A DNA stretch of 64,000 nucleotides. It comes from Kiloniellaceae bacterium (GTDB lineage Bacteria > Pseudomonadota > Alphaproteobacteria > Kiloniellales > J153). The stretch is from the NCBI GenBank assembly GCA_021776175.1, contig JAJFGJ010000002.1, forward strand, positions 186,001-250,000, written 5' to 3'. The notes beneath the pieces are model-generated. The model had not been told where the DNA came from and made no database searches. It saw only the letters and a program-made list of their open reading frames with translations. A program made the translations under genes and the position numbers. Every line of letters starts with the position of its first letter. The first letter of the stretch is position 1. Below are positions 57,091 to 64,000 of the stretch, in pieces.

Positions 57091-58458
57091 CTAATACGGG
57101 ATATCGCTGAACAGCTCGTCGATATCCTCGCCCCAGGCGCCATGGTAGGCCTCGAGCAGGCCTTCGGCCGGGGTCGGCCCGCCATTCGCGATCTCATGCA
57201 AATCGTCGAGGAAATGGGTTTCGTCCAGGCCGCCGCCGTCGAGCCGGGCGCGCGCCTTCAGGCCCGAATCGGCGATCTCCAGCGCCCGGCGCGCGACATC
57301 GCGCAGGGTGCCGCCGCGAAATGGCGTCGCAAGCCCTTGGCGCGGCACCCCGTCGCGCAGGGCCTCATGCTCGTCTTGCGTCCAATCCTTGACCAAATCC
57401 CAGGCCGCATCCAGCGCCGCCCCATGGTAGAGGAGTCCGACCCAGAGCGCGGGCAGGCCGCAAATGCTCTCCCAAGGCCCGCCGTCGGCGCCGCGCATCT
57501 CCAGGAAGCGCTTCAAACGCACTTCGGGAAACAGGGTCGACATGTGATCGACCCAATCGCTGACGGTGGCGACTTCGCCCGGCAGCGCGGGCAGCTTGCC
57601 GGCCATGAAGTCGCGGAAAGATTGCCCGCGCGCGTCCAGGTAGCGGCCGTCGCGGTAGACAAAGTACATGGGCACGTCGAGGACGTGATCGACATAGCGT
57701 TCGAAACCCATGCCGTCCTCGAACACGAAGGGCAGGATGCCGCAGCGGTCCGGGTCGGTATCGGTCCAGATATGACTGCGGTAGCTCAGGAAACCGTTGG
57801 GTTTCCCCTCGGTGAAGGGGGAATTGGCGAACAACGCCGTGGAAACCGGTTGCAGGGCCAGGCCGACGCGGAATTTTTTTACCATGTCGGCTTCGGATTG
57901 ATAGTCCAGATTGACCTGGACCGTGCAGGTCCGCAGCATCATGTCGAGACCGAGCTTGCCCTTGGCCTCCATCTGCGCGCGCATGATCTTGTAGCGCCCC
58001 TTGGGCATCCAGGGGATATCGCCGCGCCGCCACTTGGGTTCGAATCCCACGCCAATCGCGCCGGCGCCCAGCGGTTCGATCACTTCCTTGACCTGGTCCA
58101 GATGCGCGTGCACCTCGTTACAGGTCTCGTGGATGGTCTTGAGCGGCGCGCCCGATAGCTCGAACTGCCCGCCCGGCTCCAGCGTGATATTGCAGCCATC
58201 CATCGTCAGGGCAATCGGCTGGCCGTCTTCCTCGATCGCCTGCCAGCCGAATTTCTCGATCAGGCCATCGAGAATCTCCCGGATGCCGCCGGGTCCGTCA
58301 TAGGGCGCGCGGCGCAGACCATCGCGCAAGTAGATCAGCTTTTCGTGCTCGGTCCCGATACGCCAGTCTTCGGGCGGCTTGTTGCCCTCTTCGATATAGG
58401 CGACCAGATCTGCCTTGCTGGAGATCGGCTCTCCCTTGCCTTGCGGGGGTGCTGACAT
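57091..58458 (-). CDS. gshA: Glutamate--cysteine ligase
   Basis: A 455-residue ATP-dependent ligase for the first step of glutathione synthesis, of the plant/alphaproteobacterial type. Blocks include IGTEHEKL near residue 37, GCNITLEPGGQFELSGAPL (about 108-126), VQVNLDYQSE and the WMPKGRYKIM stretch. It follows rsmE by 84 bp, a conserved pair in this group. Confidence 0.95.
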   Translation of the reverse strand: MSAPPQGKGEPISSKADLVAYIEEGNKPPEDWRIGTEHEKLIYLRDGLRRAPYDGPGGIREILDGLIEKFGWQAIEEDGQPIALTMDGCNITLEPGGQFELSGAPLKTIHETCNEVHAHLDQVKEVIEPLGAGAIGVGFEPKWRRGDIPWMPKGRYKIMRAQMEAKGKLGLDMMLRTCTVQVNLDYQSEADMVKKFRVGLALQPVSTALFANSPFTEGKPNGFLSYRSHIWTDTDPDRCGILPFVFEDGMGFERYVDHVLDVPMYFVYRDGRYLDARGQSFRDFMAGKLPALPGEVATVSDWVDHMSTLFPEVRLKRFLEMRGADGGPWESICGLPALWVGLLYHGAALDAAWDLVKDWTQDEHEALRDGVPRQGLATPFRGGTLRDVARRALEIADSGLKARARLDGGGLDETHFLDDLHEIANGGPTPAEGLLEAYHGAWGEDIDELFSDIPY

Positions 58459-58542
58459 GATGCGGGGTCCGGAAATTGATCTGGGAAGGTGAGTTGGGCT
58501 CGAATATCGTGCCGTTGTCGCGTCGCTTGCCGTTAGCGTTTC

Positions 58543-59310
58543 CTAGTCCGACGAGCGCCAGATGGGCCGTCCCCGCCCATCGCCGAGTTGTGCCTGCCAC
58601 GACGCCAGCGCAGACAAGGCCGCGGTATCGGCACGGAGCACACGCGGCCCCAAGCCGACCGGAATAACAAAGGGCAGTTGGCGCAAGGCGTCAAGCTCGC
58701 TTTCGGCATAGCCGCCCTCCGGTCCCGTCATGACGGCCCAGGGACCGGCGGCGGACTCCCGGGCGGCCTCGCCCAGGACCGCGCCGATCGGCCGCGCCGG
58801 GCCCGCCTCGGCGCAAACCAGCAGGCGGCGCTCGCGGGGCCAGGCGGCCATGAGGGCCATCAGATCGGCCGGCGGGCGCACCTCGGGCACGCTCAAGCGG
58901 CCGCATTGTTCGGCCGCCTCGCGCGCATTGGCCGCCAGGCGCTCGGTGTTGACCCGGCTTACGGCGGTAAAGCGGGTCATGACCGGTTGCAGCACGGCGG
59001 CCCCCAATTCGGTCGCTTTTTCGGCCAGGAAATCGATGCGCGCCCGCTTGATGGGTGCGAATACCAGCCAGATATCGGGCTCCGGAACAGGCTCGCGTAG
59101 CCGCTCGAGCACTTCAAGCGAGCACCAGCCCTTGCCAAGACCGTCGATACGCGCGCGCCATTCGCCGTCGCGGGCATTGAACACGGCCAGATCCGCGCCC
59201 GGAGACAGGCGCAAGACGCTGCGCAAATAGTGGGCACGCGCACGATCGAGACCGATTTCCAGACCTTGGTCCAGATCGTCGTCCACATAGAGCCGGGTTT
59301 CCGTCCGCAT
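58543..59310 (-). CDS. rsmE: 16S rRNA m3U1498 methyltransferase
   Basis: A 255-residue SPOUT-class enzyme that methylates U1498 of 16S rRNA. The N-terminal PUA-like part includes HYLRSVLRLSPGADLAVFNA; the knot region reads WAVMTGPEGGYAESELDAL and VPVGLGPRVLRADTAALSAL, with the SAM-binding GPEGG and LGPRVLRADTA motifs. It is divergent from ubiA. Confidence 0.94.
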   Translation of the reverse strand: MRTETRLYVDDDLDQGLEIGLDRARAHYLRSVLRLSPGADLAVFNARDGEWRARIDGLGKGWCSLEVLERLREPVPEPDIWLVFAPIKRARIDFLAEKATELGAAVLQPVMTRFTAVSRVNTERLAANAREAAEQCGRLSVPEVRPPADLMALMAAWPRERRLLVCAEAGPARPIGAVLGEAARESAAGPWAVMTGPEGGYAESELDALRQLPFVIPVGLGPRVLRADTAALSALASWQAQLGDGRGRPIWRSSD

Positions 59311-59341
59311 GAAGCCAATCCATTATGCACGCCTGCGCGCT

Positions 59342-59382
59342 GGGCCATTTCGCGCGCCCGCGCGCCGGGCCATTTCGCGCGC
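59342..59382. repeat. 17-bp direct repeat upstream of ubiA
   Basis: The unit gggccatttcgcgcgcc occurs at 59342-59358 and 59366-59382, between the divergent rsmE and ubiA genes. It may be a binding site for a shared regulator. Confidence 0.4.
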
Positions 59383-59408
59383 CAACGCTCCTTGATATAA
59401 ATGGGATT

Positions 59409-60332
59409 ATGGCAGATGCCAGCGATATTCGCGCCGATCATTGGACCCTGCGCCGCGCACCGGCGGCGGCAAGGCCCTATTTACGCCTGATCCGCATCGA
59501 TCGGCCGATCGGGACCTGGTTGCTACTGTTCCCCTGCTGGTGGAGCCTGGCCTTGGCGGCCAGCGCGCAAGGGAACCGGCCGGACGCCCGGCTGATCGTG
59601 CTGTTCGCGCTCGGCGCCCTGATCATGCGCGGCGCGGGCTGTGTGTTGAACGACTTGGCCGACCGCGAAATCGACGCCCAGGTCGCGCGCACCGCCGCCC
59701 GTCCCATCGCCAGCGGCCAGGTCAGCGTATTCCAAGCCCTGGCGTTCCTGGCCGCCCTGCTGCTCGCCGGCCTGGCGATCCTGCTCCAACTCAATCCCTT
59801 CGCGATTGCCCTGGGCGCCGCCTCCTTGCTCCTCGTCGCGGTCTATCCCTTGATGAAACGGGTGACTTATTGGCCGCAAGCCTGGCTCGGCCTAACCTTT
59901 AACTGGGGCGCGCTTCTGGGGTGGGCGGCCGCGCGCGGCGAAGTCTCCGCGCCCGCTTTTTGGCTGTACGCGGCCGGTATCGCCTGGACCCTCGGCTACG
60001 ACACCATCTACGCGCATCAGGACAAGGAAGACGACGTTCTGGTCGGGGTTAAGTCCACGGCCCTCAAGTTCGGCGCCGCGACCAAGCCGTGGTTGGCCGG
60101 TTTCTATGGCCTGACCCTGGTTCTCATGACCGCCGCCATGCTGACCGCCGGATTGGACTGGCCCGCCCTCCTGGGCGTCGCGCTCGCCGCCGCGCATTTC
60201 TCCTGGCAAATCGCGACCCTGGACACCGGCAGCGCGACCAATTGCCTGATCCGATTCAAATCCAATCGTTTCGTCGGCTGGCTGATCCTGGGCGGTATAG
60301 TGGCGGCGGGCGCCTTGCCGGGCGGACTATGA
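59409..60332 (+). CDS. ubiA: 4-hydroxybenzoate polyprenyltransferase
   Basis: A 307-residue membrane prenyltransferase of ubiquinone synthesis. The first Asp-rich motif is in GAGCVLNDLADREIDAQVARTAARP; the second in YDTIYAHQDKEDDVLVGVKST. About eight helices are visible. It attaches the polyprenyl tail to 4-hydroxybenzoate. The ATG at 59409 is preferred over an open frame from 59325. Confidence 0.95.
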   Translation: MADASDIRADHWTLRRAPAAARPYLRLIRIDRPIGTWLLLFPCWWSLALAASAQGNRPDARLIVLFALGALIMRGAGCVLNDLADREIDAQVARTAARPIASGQVSVFQALAFLAALLLAGLAILLQLNPFAIALGAASLLLVAVYPLMKRVTYWPQAWLGLTFNWGALLGWAAARGEVSAPAFWLYAAGIAWTLGYDTIYAHQDKEDDVLVGVKSTALKFGAATKPWLAGFYGLTLVLMTAAMLTAGLDWPALLGVALAAAHFSWQIATLDTGSATNCLIRFKSNRFVGWLILGGIVAAGALPGGL

Positions 60333-60468
60333 AGTCCCTTTGCCAGACTCGGCAATCTTGGGATACCGTTAGGAACAATTCTCAACCTAGGCTTGAGTTC
60401 CTCACGTGGAAGTTGCTGCGATAAAAAGAGCTCTAACGGCCGCGCGTGGAAACCTTCGGCCAAGCCTC

Positions 60469-61017
60469 ATGCGCCTGCTTGGCGCGGCCTTGCTCGCCGC
60501 CACCTATTCCACGGCTAACGCGGGGCCGGTCGACGATGTGGTCGAAAAGCTCAAAATTCGCGACTATTTGCGCGCCACGGAAAATGAATGCCGGGCCGCC
60601 GCGCGGAACCATGCGCGGAATCAGGTCAACGCCGCCCTGGGTTCCGCCGTCGCGGGCCGGGTCTCAAGTGAAGATTTGGCCCCGCGCCTTGAAAAGCTGG
60701 CCCGAACTTATGCCGGCGAGGCCTGCCGGCTGGGCGTGGAGGACGGGATCATTCAGCGTTACCGCGCCACCTACGCCAAGACCCTTTCCGGCGAGGATTT
60801 GGAGGCCGCCCTCGAATTTCTCTCAAGCGCGCCGGGGCGGAACTTCGTGCGCGCGGGCCTGGCCGCCAATCGCGAGGTCTTGCCCATGATACGCCGCCGT
60901 CAGGAAGGGCAGGTGTCGCGCGCGTCCGCCTTGTTTCAAACCAGATTGACCTCGCTGCTCGCCGAGATGTCCCGCAAGGGGACGGAAGCGCGGCAAGGAG
61001 GCGCGAAAGCCCAATAA
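60469..61017 (+). CDS. DUF2059-like secreted protein
   Basis: A 182-residue exported protein. A signal peptide (MRLLGAALLAATYSTANA) is followed by a helical domain with LSGEDLEAALEFLSSAPGRNFVRA (about 115-138), the SP-G pattern of DUF2059 proteins. Function is unknown. The frame is open to 60406, which would give a longer basic N-region. Its stop overlaps the rhombosortase start (TAATG), so the two are translationally coupled. Confidence 0.65.
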   Translation: MRLLGAALLAATYSTANAGPVDDVVEKLKIRDYLRATENECRAAARNHARNQVNAALGSAVAGRVSSEDLAPRLEKLARTYAGEACRLGVEDGIIQRYRATYAKTLSGEDLEAALEFLSSAPGRNFVRAGLAANREVLPMIRRRQEGQVSRASALFQTRLTSLLAEMSRKGTEARQGGAKAQ

Positions 61018-61658
61018 TGGTCAGCGTCTTCCAGGAACCGCCCCTTGGCACCGGCGTGCGCTCGACGCACCTGGCCTTGGCGCTCGCCGCCGTCATGATC
61101 GCGCTGGGCGCCGCCGGCGGCGATCTCGCGCCGTTGCTGGAATTCGAGCGGAGCCGAATTCTCGCCGGTGAGTGGTGGCGGCTGATTACATCGCATTTCG
61201 TTCACTTGGGCCCCTTGCATCTGGCCGCCAACGTGGCCGCGATCCTCGCCTGGGGCTACCTGTTCGATGAGCGGGAAAGCCTGCGATCCATCCTTCTTAG
61301 ACTTCTGGCCGCCGCCACGGCGGTCAGTGCCGGCGTTCTGATCTTCAACGCCCAAGTCGCGTGGATGCTTGGATCGTCGGGATTGATACACGCCCTGGTC
61401 GCCGGCAGCGCCTTGCGCCTGGCGGCCGGGAACCGGCGGCTTTTGGGAACCGGCGTGCTGGCGCTTGTCTTGCTCAAGGTATTCGCCGAGCAAGCCTTGG
61501 GCCTGGCTTCATGGATGGAGAGCTTCGCCGATTACCCCATCGCATCCGCGGCGCACGTCCAGGGTGTCGCCGTGGGGCTGATTTTCGAGATGGCGCGAGG
61601 TCACGGGTTTATGCGCGGAGCAACGGCCGCGACTTGGCGAAGATGGAGGATTCACTGA
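61017..61658 (+). CDS. rrtA: Rhombosortase (rhomboid-family intramembrane protease)
   Basis: A 213-residue membrane protein with about six helices. The catalytic Ser is S121 in GSSG (119-122) and the catalytic His is H180 in AAHVQGVAVG, the rhombosortase form; the conserved WWRLITSHFVHLGPLHLAAN (53-72) precedes them. Rhombosortases cleave GlyGly-CTERM tails of type II-secreted proteins, releasing or anchoring them at the surface. A likely substrate is encoded two genes downstream. The stop is directly followed by the next start. Confidence 0.87.
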   Translation: MVSVFQEPPLGTGVRSTHLALALAAVMIALGAAGGDLAPLLEFERSRILAGEWWRLITSHFVHLGPLHLAANVAAILAWGYLFDERESLRSILLRLLAAATAVSAGVLIFNAQVAWMLGSSGLIHALVAGSALRLAAGNRRLLGTGVLALVLLKVFAEQALGLASWMESFADYPIASAAHVQGVAVGLIFEMARGHGFMRGATAATWRRWRIH

Positions 61659-62261
61659 ATGGCGCGCAGGGCTGCCACGAGCTTACTAGCGGCGTTTTTC
61701 CTTTGGCTGCATTTAGCTCCCGCCGGGGCCTTCACGGAAGGCCGCATGCCCTTGTCGAAATTGGCCCAGCGGGCGAATACGATCGTCCTTGGCACCGTCG
61801 ACGATTTGGAAAGCATGGAGCGGTTCTTCGGCGACTACGTTCGTATCGTTACCCAGGCAACGCTTGGCGATCTGCAGGTCATCAAGGGAGACACGACGCA
61901 CGCGGCGATTTCCGTGACCCAGTTCGGCGGCCAGGTCGGCGATGTGGTGGAGTGGTATCCGGGCCTTCCAAAGCTAAACCTCGGCCAGCGTTACCTCGTG
62001 TTTCTGGTCGAAGCCGACAATGGTCTTTCGGTTCCACTTGGCGCGCAGGGGCTGTTTGTCGTCGCCGAGGTGCCGGAAAGCGGCGTCGAAGTCGTTCTCT
62101 CCACCACCGGCCAAGCCGTCGCCGAGGTTCGAGACGACGTGGTAATTTATGGAACCATGCCGGATGACGGCCCAGATGGCGACGATGACACGGCGAGCAA
62201 TTTGGATGGCGCCATGACGCTGGATTTATTCCTGGACCATGTCAGGGCCGCATTGAACTAG
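61659..62261 (+). CDS. Secreted protein of unknown function, metalloprotease partner
   Basis: A 200-residue exported protein. A signal peptide ends near LHLAPAGAF. The mature part starts MPLSKLAQRANTIVLGTVDDLES and has alternating strands (VRIVTQATLGDLQVIKGD, AISVTQFGGQVGD, GQRYLVFLVEADNG), a pattern met in small secreted proteins encoded beside metalloproteases. The tail is acidic (DDGPDGDDD). A role as inhibitor or folding helper for the metzincin encoded 16 bp downstream is inference only. It starts directly at the rhombosortase stop. Confidence 0.75.
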   Translation: MARRAATSLLAAFFLWLHLAPAGAFTEGRMPLSKLAQRANTIVLGTVDDLESMERFFGDYVRIVTQATLGDLQVIKGDTTHAAISVTQFGGQVGDVVEWYPGLPKLNLGQRYLVFLVEADNGLSVPLGAQGLFVVAEVPESGVEVVLSTTGQAVAEVRDDVVIYGTMPDDGPDGDDDTASNLDGAMTLDLFLDHVRAALN

Positions 62262-62277
62262 TATCAAGGAGCGCTCG

Positions 62278-63159
62278 ATGAAGCGGACGACCCTCTTTCG
62301 CGGCTTGTTGGCTATCTTCGCGATATTCCTTTCCGCCGAGGCAAAGGCCTTCGCGGTGTTCGCCGTTCCCAGCGGTACGATCGTCACGAACGGGCAAATC
62401 ATTGACCTCACGGTCTCCAACGTGGCCGTTCCCTTGGCCTTCGGTCAGGGCGTTCCCCTAACCTGGAAACAAACCTCGGTCAACGTCACCTCGGCTTTCG
62501 CGCCGGACCCGGCAGGCCCGCTGGCCAATGGCACCACGACGTGGAACCAGAACGCGATTTCGTCCATGAGCGACTGGAACGCGGTTGGCGCGAATTTCAG
62601 CTTCAACGGGACCACGGGCACCGGCAATCCCTGCGTGACCGACGGCAACGTGGTCGCCGCCTTCGATGCCTCGGTGTGCCTGGGGATACTTCCAGCCCTT
62701 GCCTTGGGCATAACACGGCTGGTCGCGATCGTGGATTCGCCGATCTCCATCCGGATCACCGACGCGGACATCGCCATAATCCCGCCAAATACAGCGAGCG
62801 CGAGCGGCGCCTTTATCGGCGACGCCTTCGATACATCGGAGTTTTTCCCTTTATTCGATTTCCGCAGAATCGTTCTGCACGAATTAGGCCATACCTTGGG
62901 GCTTGCCCACCCAGATGACGTGTTCGGCGTGAACCCGGCGACCCAGGCGACGATCATGTTTAGCCAGGTTATCGTGGCGCGGATTTCCGCCGACGACAGG
63001 AACGGTGCCCTGGCGCTTTATCCCGTACCCGCGAATGTTGGAAGCGGCGGCGGCGGCGGCGGAAGCAGCGCCTTGCTCATGGCGATAATCCTGGGTGTCC
63101 TGGCGGCGATGAAGTGGCTATACGGGCGCGGGCCATCTTTCCGCGCGCCGGTGAAATAG
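62278..63159 (+). CDS. Secreted matrixin-like metzincin with GlyGly-CTERM tail
   Basis: A 293-residue exported protease. Residues 1-24 are a signal peptide. The metzincin zinc motif HExxHxxGxxH is HELGHTLGLAH at 201-211, and the Met-turn is M227 in ATIMFSQ. The C-terminus has a Gly run (GSGGGGGGSS, 255-264), a hydrophobic helix (265-279) and a short basic end, the layout of a GlyGly-CTERM signal recognised by rhombosortase. AAGGAG precedes the start. It is expected to be carried out by type II secretion, then cleaved and attached at the surface. Confidence 0.87.
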   Translation: MKRTTLFRGLLAIFAIFLSAEAKAFAVFAVPSGTIVTNGQIIDLTVSNVAVPLAFGQGVPLTWKQTSVNVTSAFAPDPAGPLANGTTTWNQNAISSMSDWNAVGANFSFNGTTGTGNPCVTDGNVVAAFDASVCLGILPALALGITRLVAIVDSPISIRITDADIAIIPPNTASASGAFIGDAFDTSEFFPLFDFRRIVLHELGHTLGLAHPDDVFGVNPATQATIMFSQVIVARISADDRNGALALYPVPANVGSGGGGGGSSALLMAIILGVLAAMKWLYGRGPSFRAPVK

Positions 63160-63171
63160 GATAACCGCTCG

Positions 63172-63900
63172 ATGCGGCAGCCCAAGCCTTGGTTTGCCGC
63201 CGTGCTGGCGGCGGCTTTTATTGCCAGCCAAGGACCAGGCTGGGCGGAGCCGCTTGAAGCAGTGCGGGTTCTCGATCTCGGCAGCCTGGAGCGATGGCGC
63301 GCTGTCGGCACCCTATCCTCCTCCGTGACCGGCGCGCGGATCGTGATACTGGAACAAGAATCCACCGGGCGTTCCAAGACAGCGCGAATCGGGGGCACGC
63401 CCATGAACGGTGTCAAGGTGCTGTCTATCTCGCCCGGCGATGTCATCCTCGAAGTTCAGGGGCGCCCGGTGCGCCTGGAGGTAACGCGGGGCGGCGGCGC
63501 CACGGCGCTAGCCCCCGCCGCCGCGCTTGAAACCGCCGCGCGCGAGAGCGAACCGGCTTTGCCGCCCAGCACCGGGCCGCGCCGCCTCCGGCTGACGCTG
63601 GAAGAATTTCATGAAGCGGCCAATGTCCTGCGCCGGGCCTTTGTTTCCGGCGATATCGGTCTTGGCGAAAACGACGACGGCGTGTTCGGGGTTTTGATCG
63701 AGAACGCCCCGCCCGGCGGTATCGTCGAGCGCCTGGGGCTGCGGCCGGGCGATGTCGTCGTCGCCATCAACGGCGCGCCAGCGGCCAATGAGAACGCCGC
63801 GTTCGGCCTGCTCGATGCGGCGGCGCCGGGCCAAAGCCTGCCGTTCGCTTTCCGGCGCGGCCGTCAAGTTGGACAGGGGGCCGTGGAGATCGCGCCCTAA
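63172..63900 (+). CDS. GspC-like protein with HR and PDZ domains
   Basis: A 242-residue exported protein. After a signal or anchor segment (about 6-24), residues 42-105 resemble the GspC homology region (VGTLSSSVTGARIVILEQES, then GVKVLSISPGDVILEVQG). A linker precedes a PDZ domain (about 165-230, IENAPPGGIVERLGLRPGDVV). GspC links the inner- and outer-membrane parts of type II secretion systems and may select cargo. Other gsp genes are not in the window. It starts 12 bp after the metzincin stop. Confidence 0.72.
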   Translation: MRQPKPWFAAVLAAAFIASQGPGWAEPLEAVRVLDLGSLERWRAVGTLSSSVTGARIVILEQESTGRSKTARIGGTPMNGVKVLSISPGDVILEVQGRPVRLEVTRGGGATALAPAAALETAARESEPALPPSTGPRRLRLTLEEFHEAANVLRRAFVSGDIGLGENDDGVFGVLIENAPPGGIVERLGLRPGDVVVAINGAPAANENAAFGLLDAAAPGQSLPFAFRRGRQVGQGAVEIAP

Positions 63901-63904
63901 GACC

Positions 63905-64000
63905 TCAGCGCCGCGGCATCAGGACCGTGTAGTCTAGATCGAGCACTACCGCCGGGTCGCTCTTGCCGTCCGTGCCCGCGAGCGGGAACCCGGCGCCGGG
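63905..64000 (-). CDS. C-terminal end of an unknown protein (partial)
   Basis: The minus strand has an open frame ending in TGA at 63907-63905, coding for the last 31 residues (ending LDLDYTVLMPRR). It runs off the window. Codon use fits a real gene, and it converges with the GspC-like gene with almost no gap. No family can be named from this piece. Confidence 0.5.
   Translation of the reverse strand, partial: PGAGFPLAGTDGKSDPAVVLDLDYTVLMPRR

Noticed and set aside
58025..58045. ggttcgaatcccac, resembling a tRNA T-loop
   Set aside because: It lies inside gshA coding sequence and no acceptor or anticodon stems surround it.

Overview
The window is high-GC, gene-dense chromosomal DNA from an alphaproteobacterium, most likely in or near the Rhodospirillales (this placement is inference). 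Supporting marks are a CcrM-type GANTC methyltransferase, the gene order mutY - DUF721 - DsbA-like - smc, an F0 operon that carries both b and b' subunits, an aa3 oxidase operon of the ctaC-ctaD-ctaB-ctaG-ctaE-DUF983-surf1 type, the divergent pair ubiA / rsmE-gshA, and perfect CtrA-like TTAA-N7-TTAA boxes. No rRNA, tRNA, CRISPR array, insertion sequence or prophage was seen.

Layout. 1-9.6 kb: dispersed repeats, a PA0069-type radical SAM protein, a CPA2 antiporter, rnhB, a ~1.9 kb AT-richer islet (small Cys-rich secreted protein, coiled-coil ORF, HigBA toxin-antitoxin), ccrM behind a cluster of four GANTC sites, a PAS-GGDEF diguanylate cyclase, mutY and a DUF721 protein. 9.7-16.6 kb: an exported DsbA-like protein, smc, then the F0 operon atpI-atpB-atpE-atpF'-atpF. 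16.8-22.2 kb: a less conserved stretch with a pentapeptide-repeat protein, a DMT exporter, a PAS-like protein, a GNAT-like protein and a LuxR-type regulator. 22.7-27.6 kb: the glycine cleavage genes gcvT-gcvH-gcvP behind a tandem glycine riboswitch. 27.6-32.5 kb: a lipoprotein, a double CDGSH protein, ispH-thrB-rnhA, a ProC-like dehydrogenase and a Prx5 peroxiredoxin. 32.5-41.9 kb: a DsbD/ScsB-like reductase, YqgE, a GNAT, an M16 peptidase, thrC, YchJ, DUF1761, a cysteine hydrolase and an M32 carboxypeptidase. 41.9-48.3 kb: surf1 and the cytochrome aa3 oxidase operon. 48.7-60.3 kb: DUF3422, tldD, a secreted HExxH protein flanked by a decayed copy of the tldD 3' end, a second DMT exporter, a GST, a CoA-transferase, fba, gshA, rsmE and ubiA.

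The most striking locus is the tightly packed five-gene run at 60469-63900. It encodes a DUF2059-like secreted protein, a rhombosortase-type rhomboid protease, a small secreted protein, a secreted matrixin-like metzincin ending in a GlyGly-CTERM-like tail, and a GspC-like protein (HR plus PDZ). The enzyme, its probable substrate and a type II secretion component are therefore encoded together. This reads as a self-contained module for exporting, processing and anchoring a surface metalloprotease.

Other points worth attention are the GANTC cluster at ccrM, two perfect CtrA-like boxes, a small-RNA-like terminator at 55.76 kb, a partial tldD duplication around a minimal secreted metalloprotease candidate, and an M32 carboxypeptidase translationally coupled to surf1.
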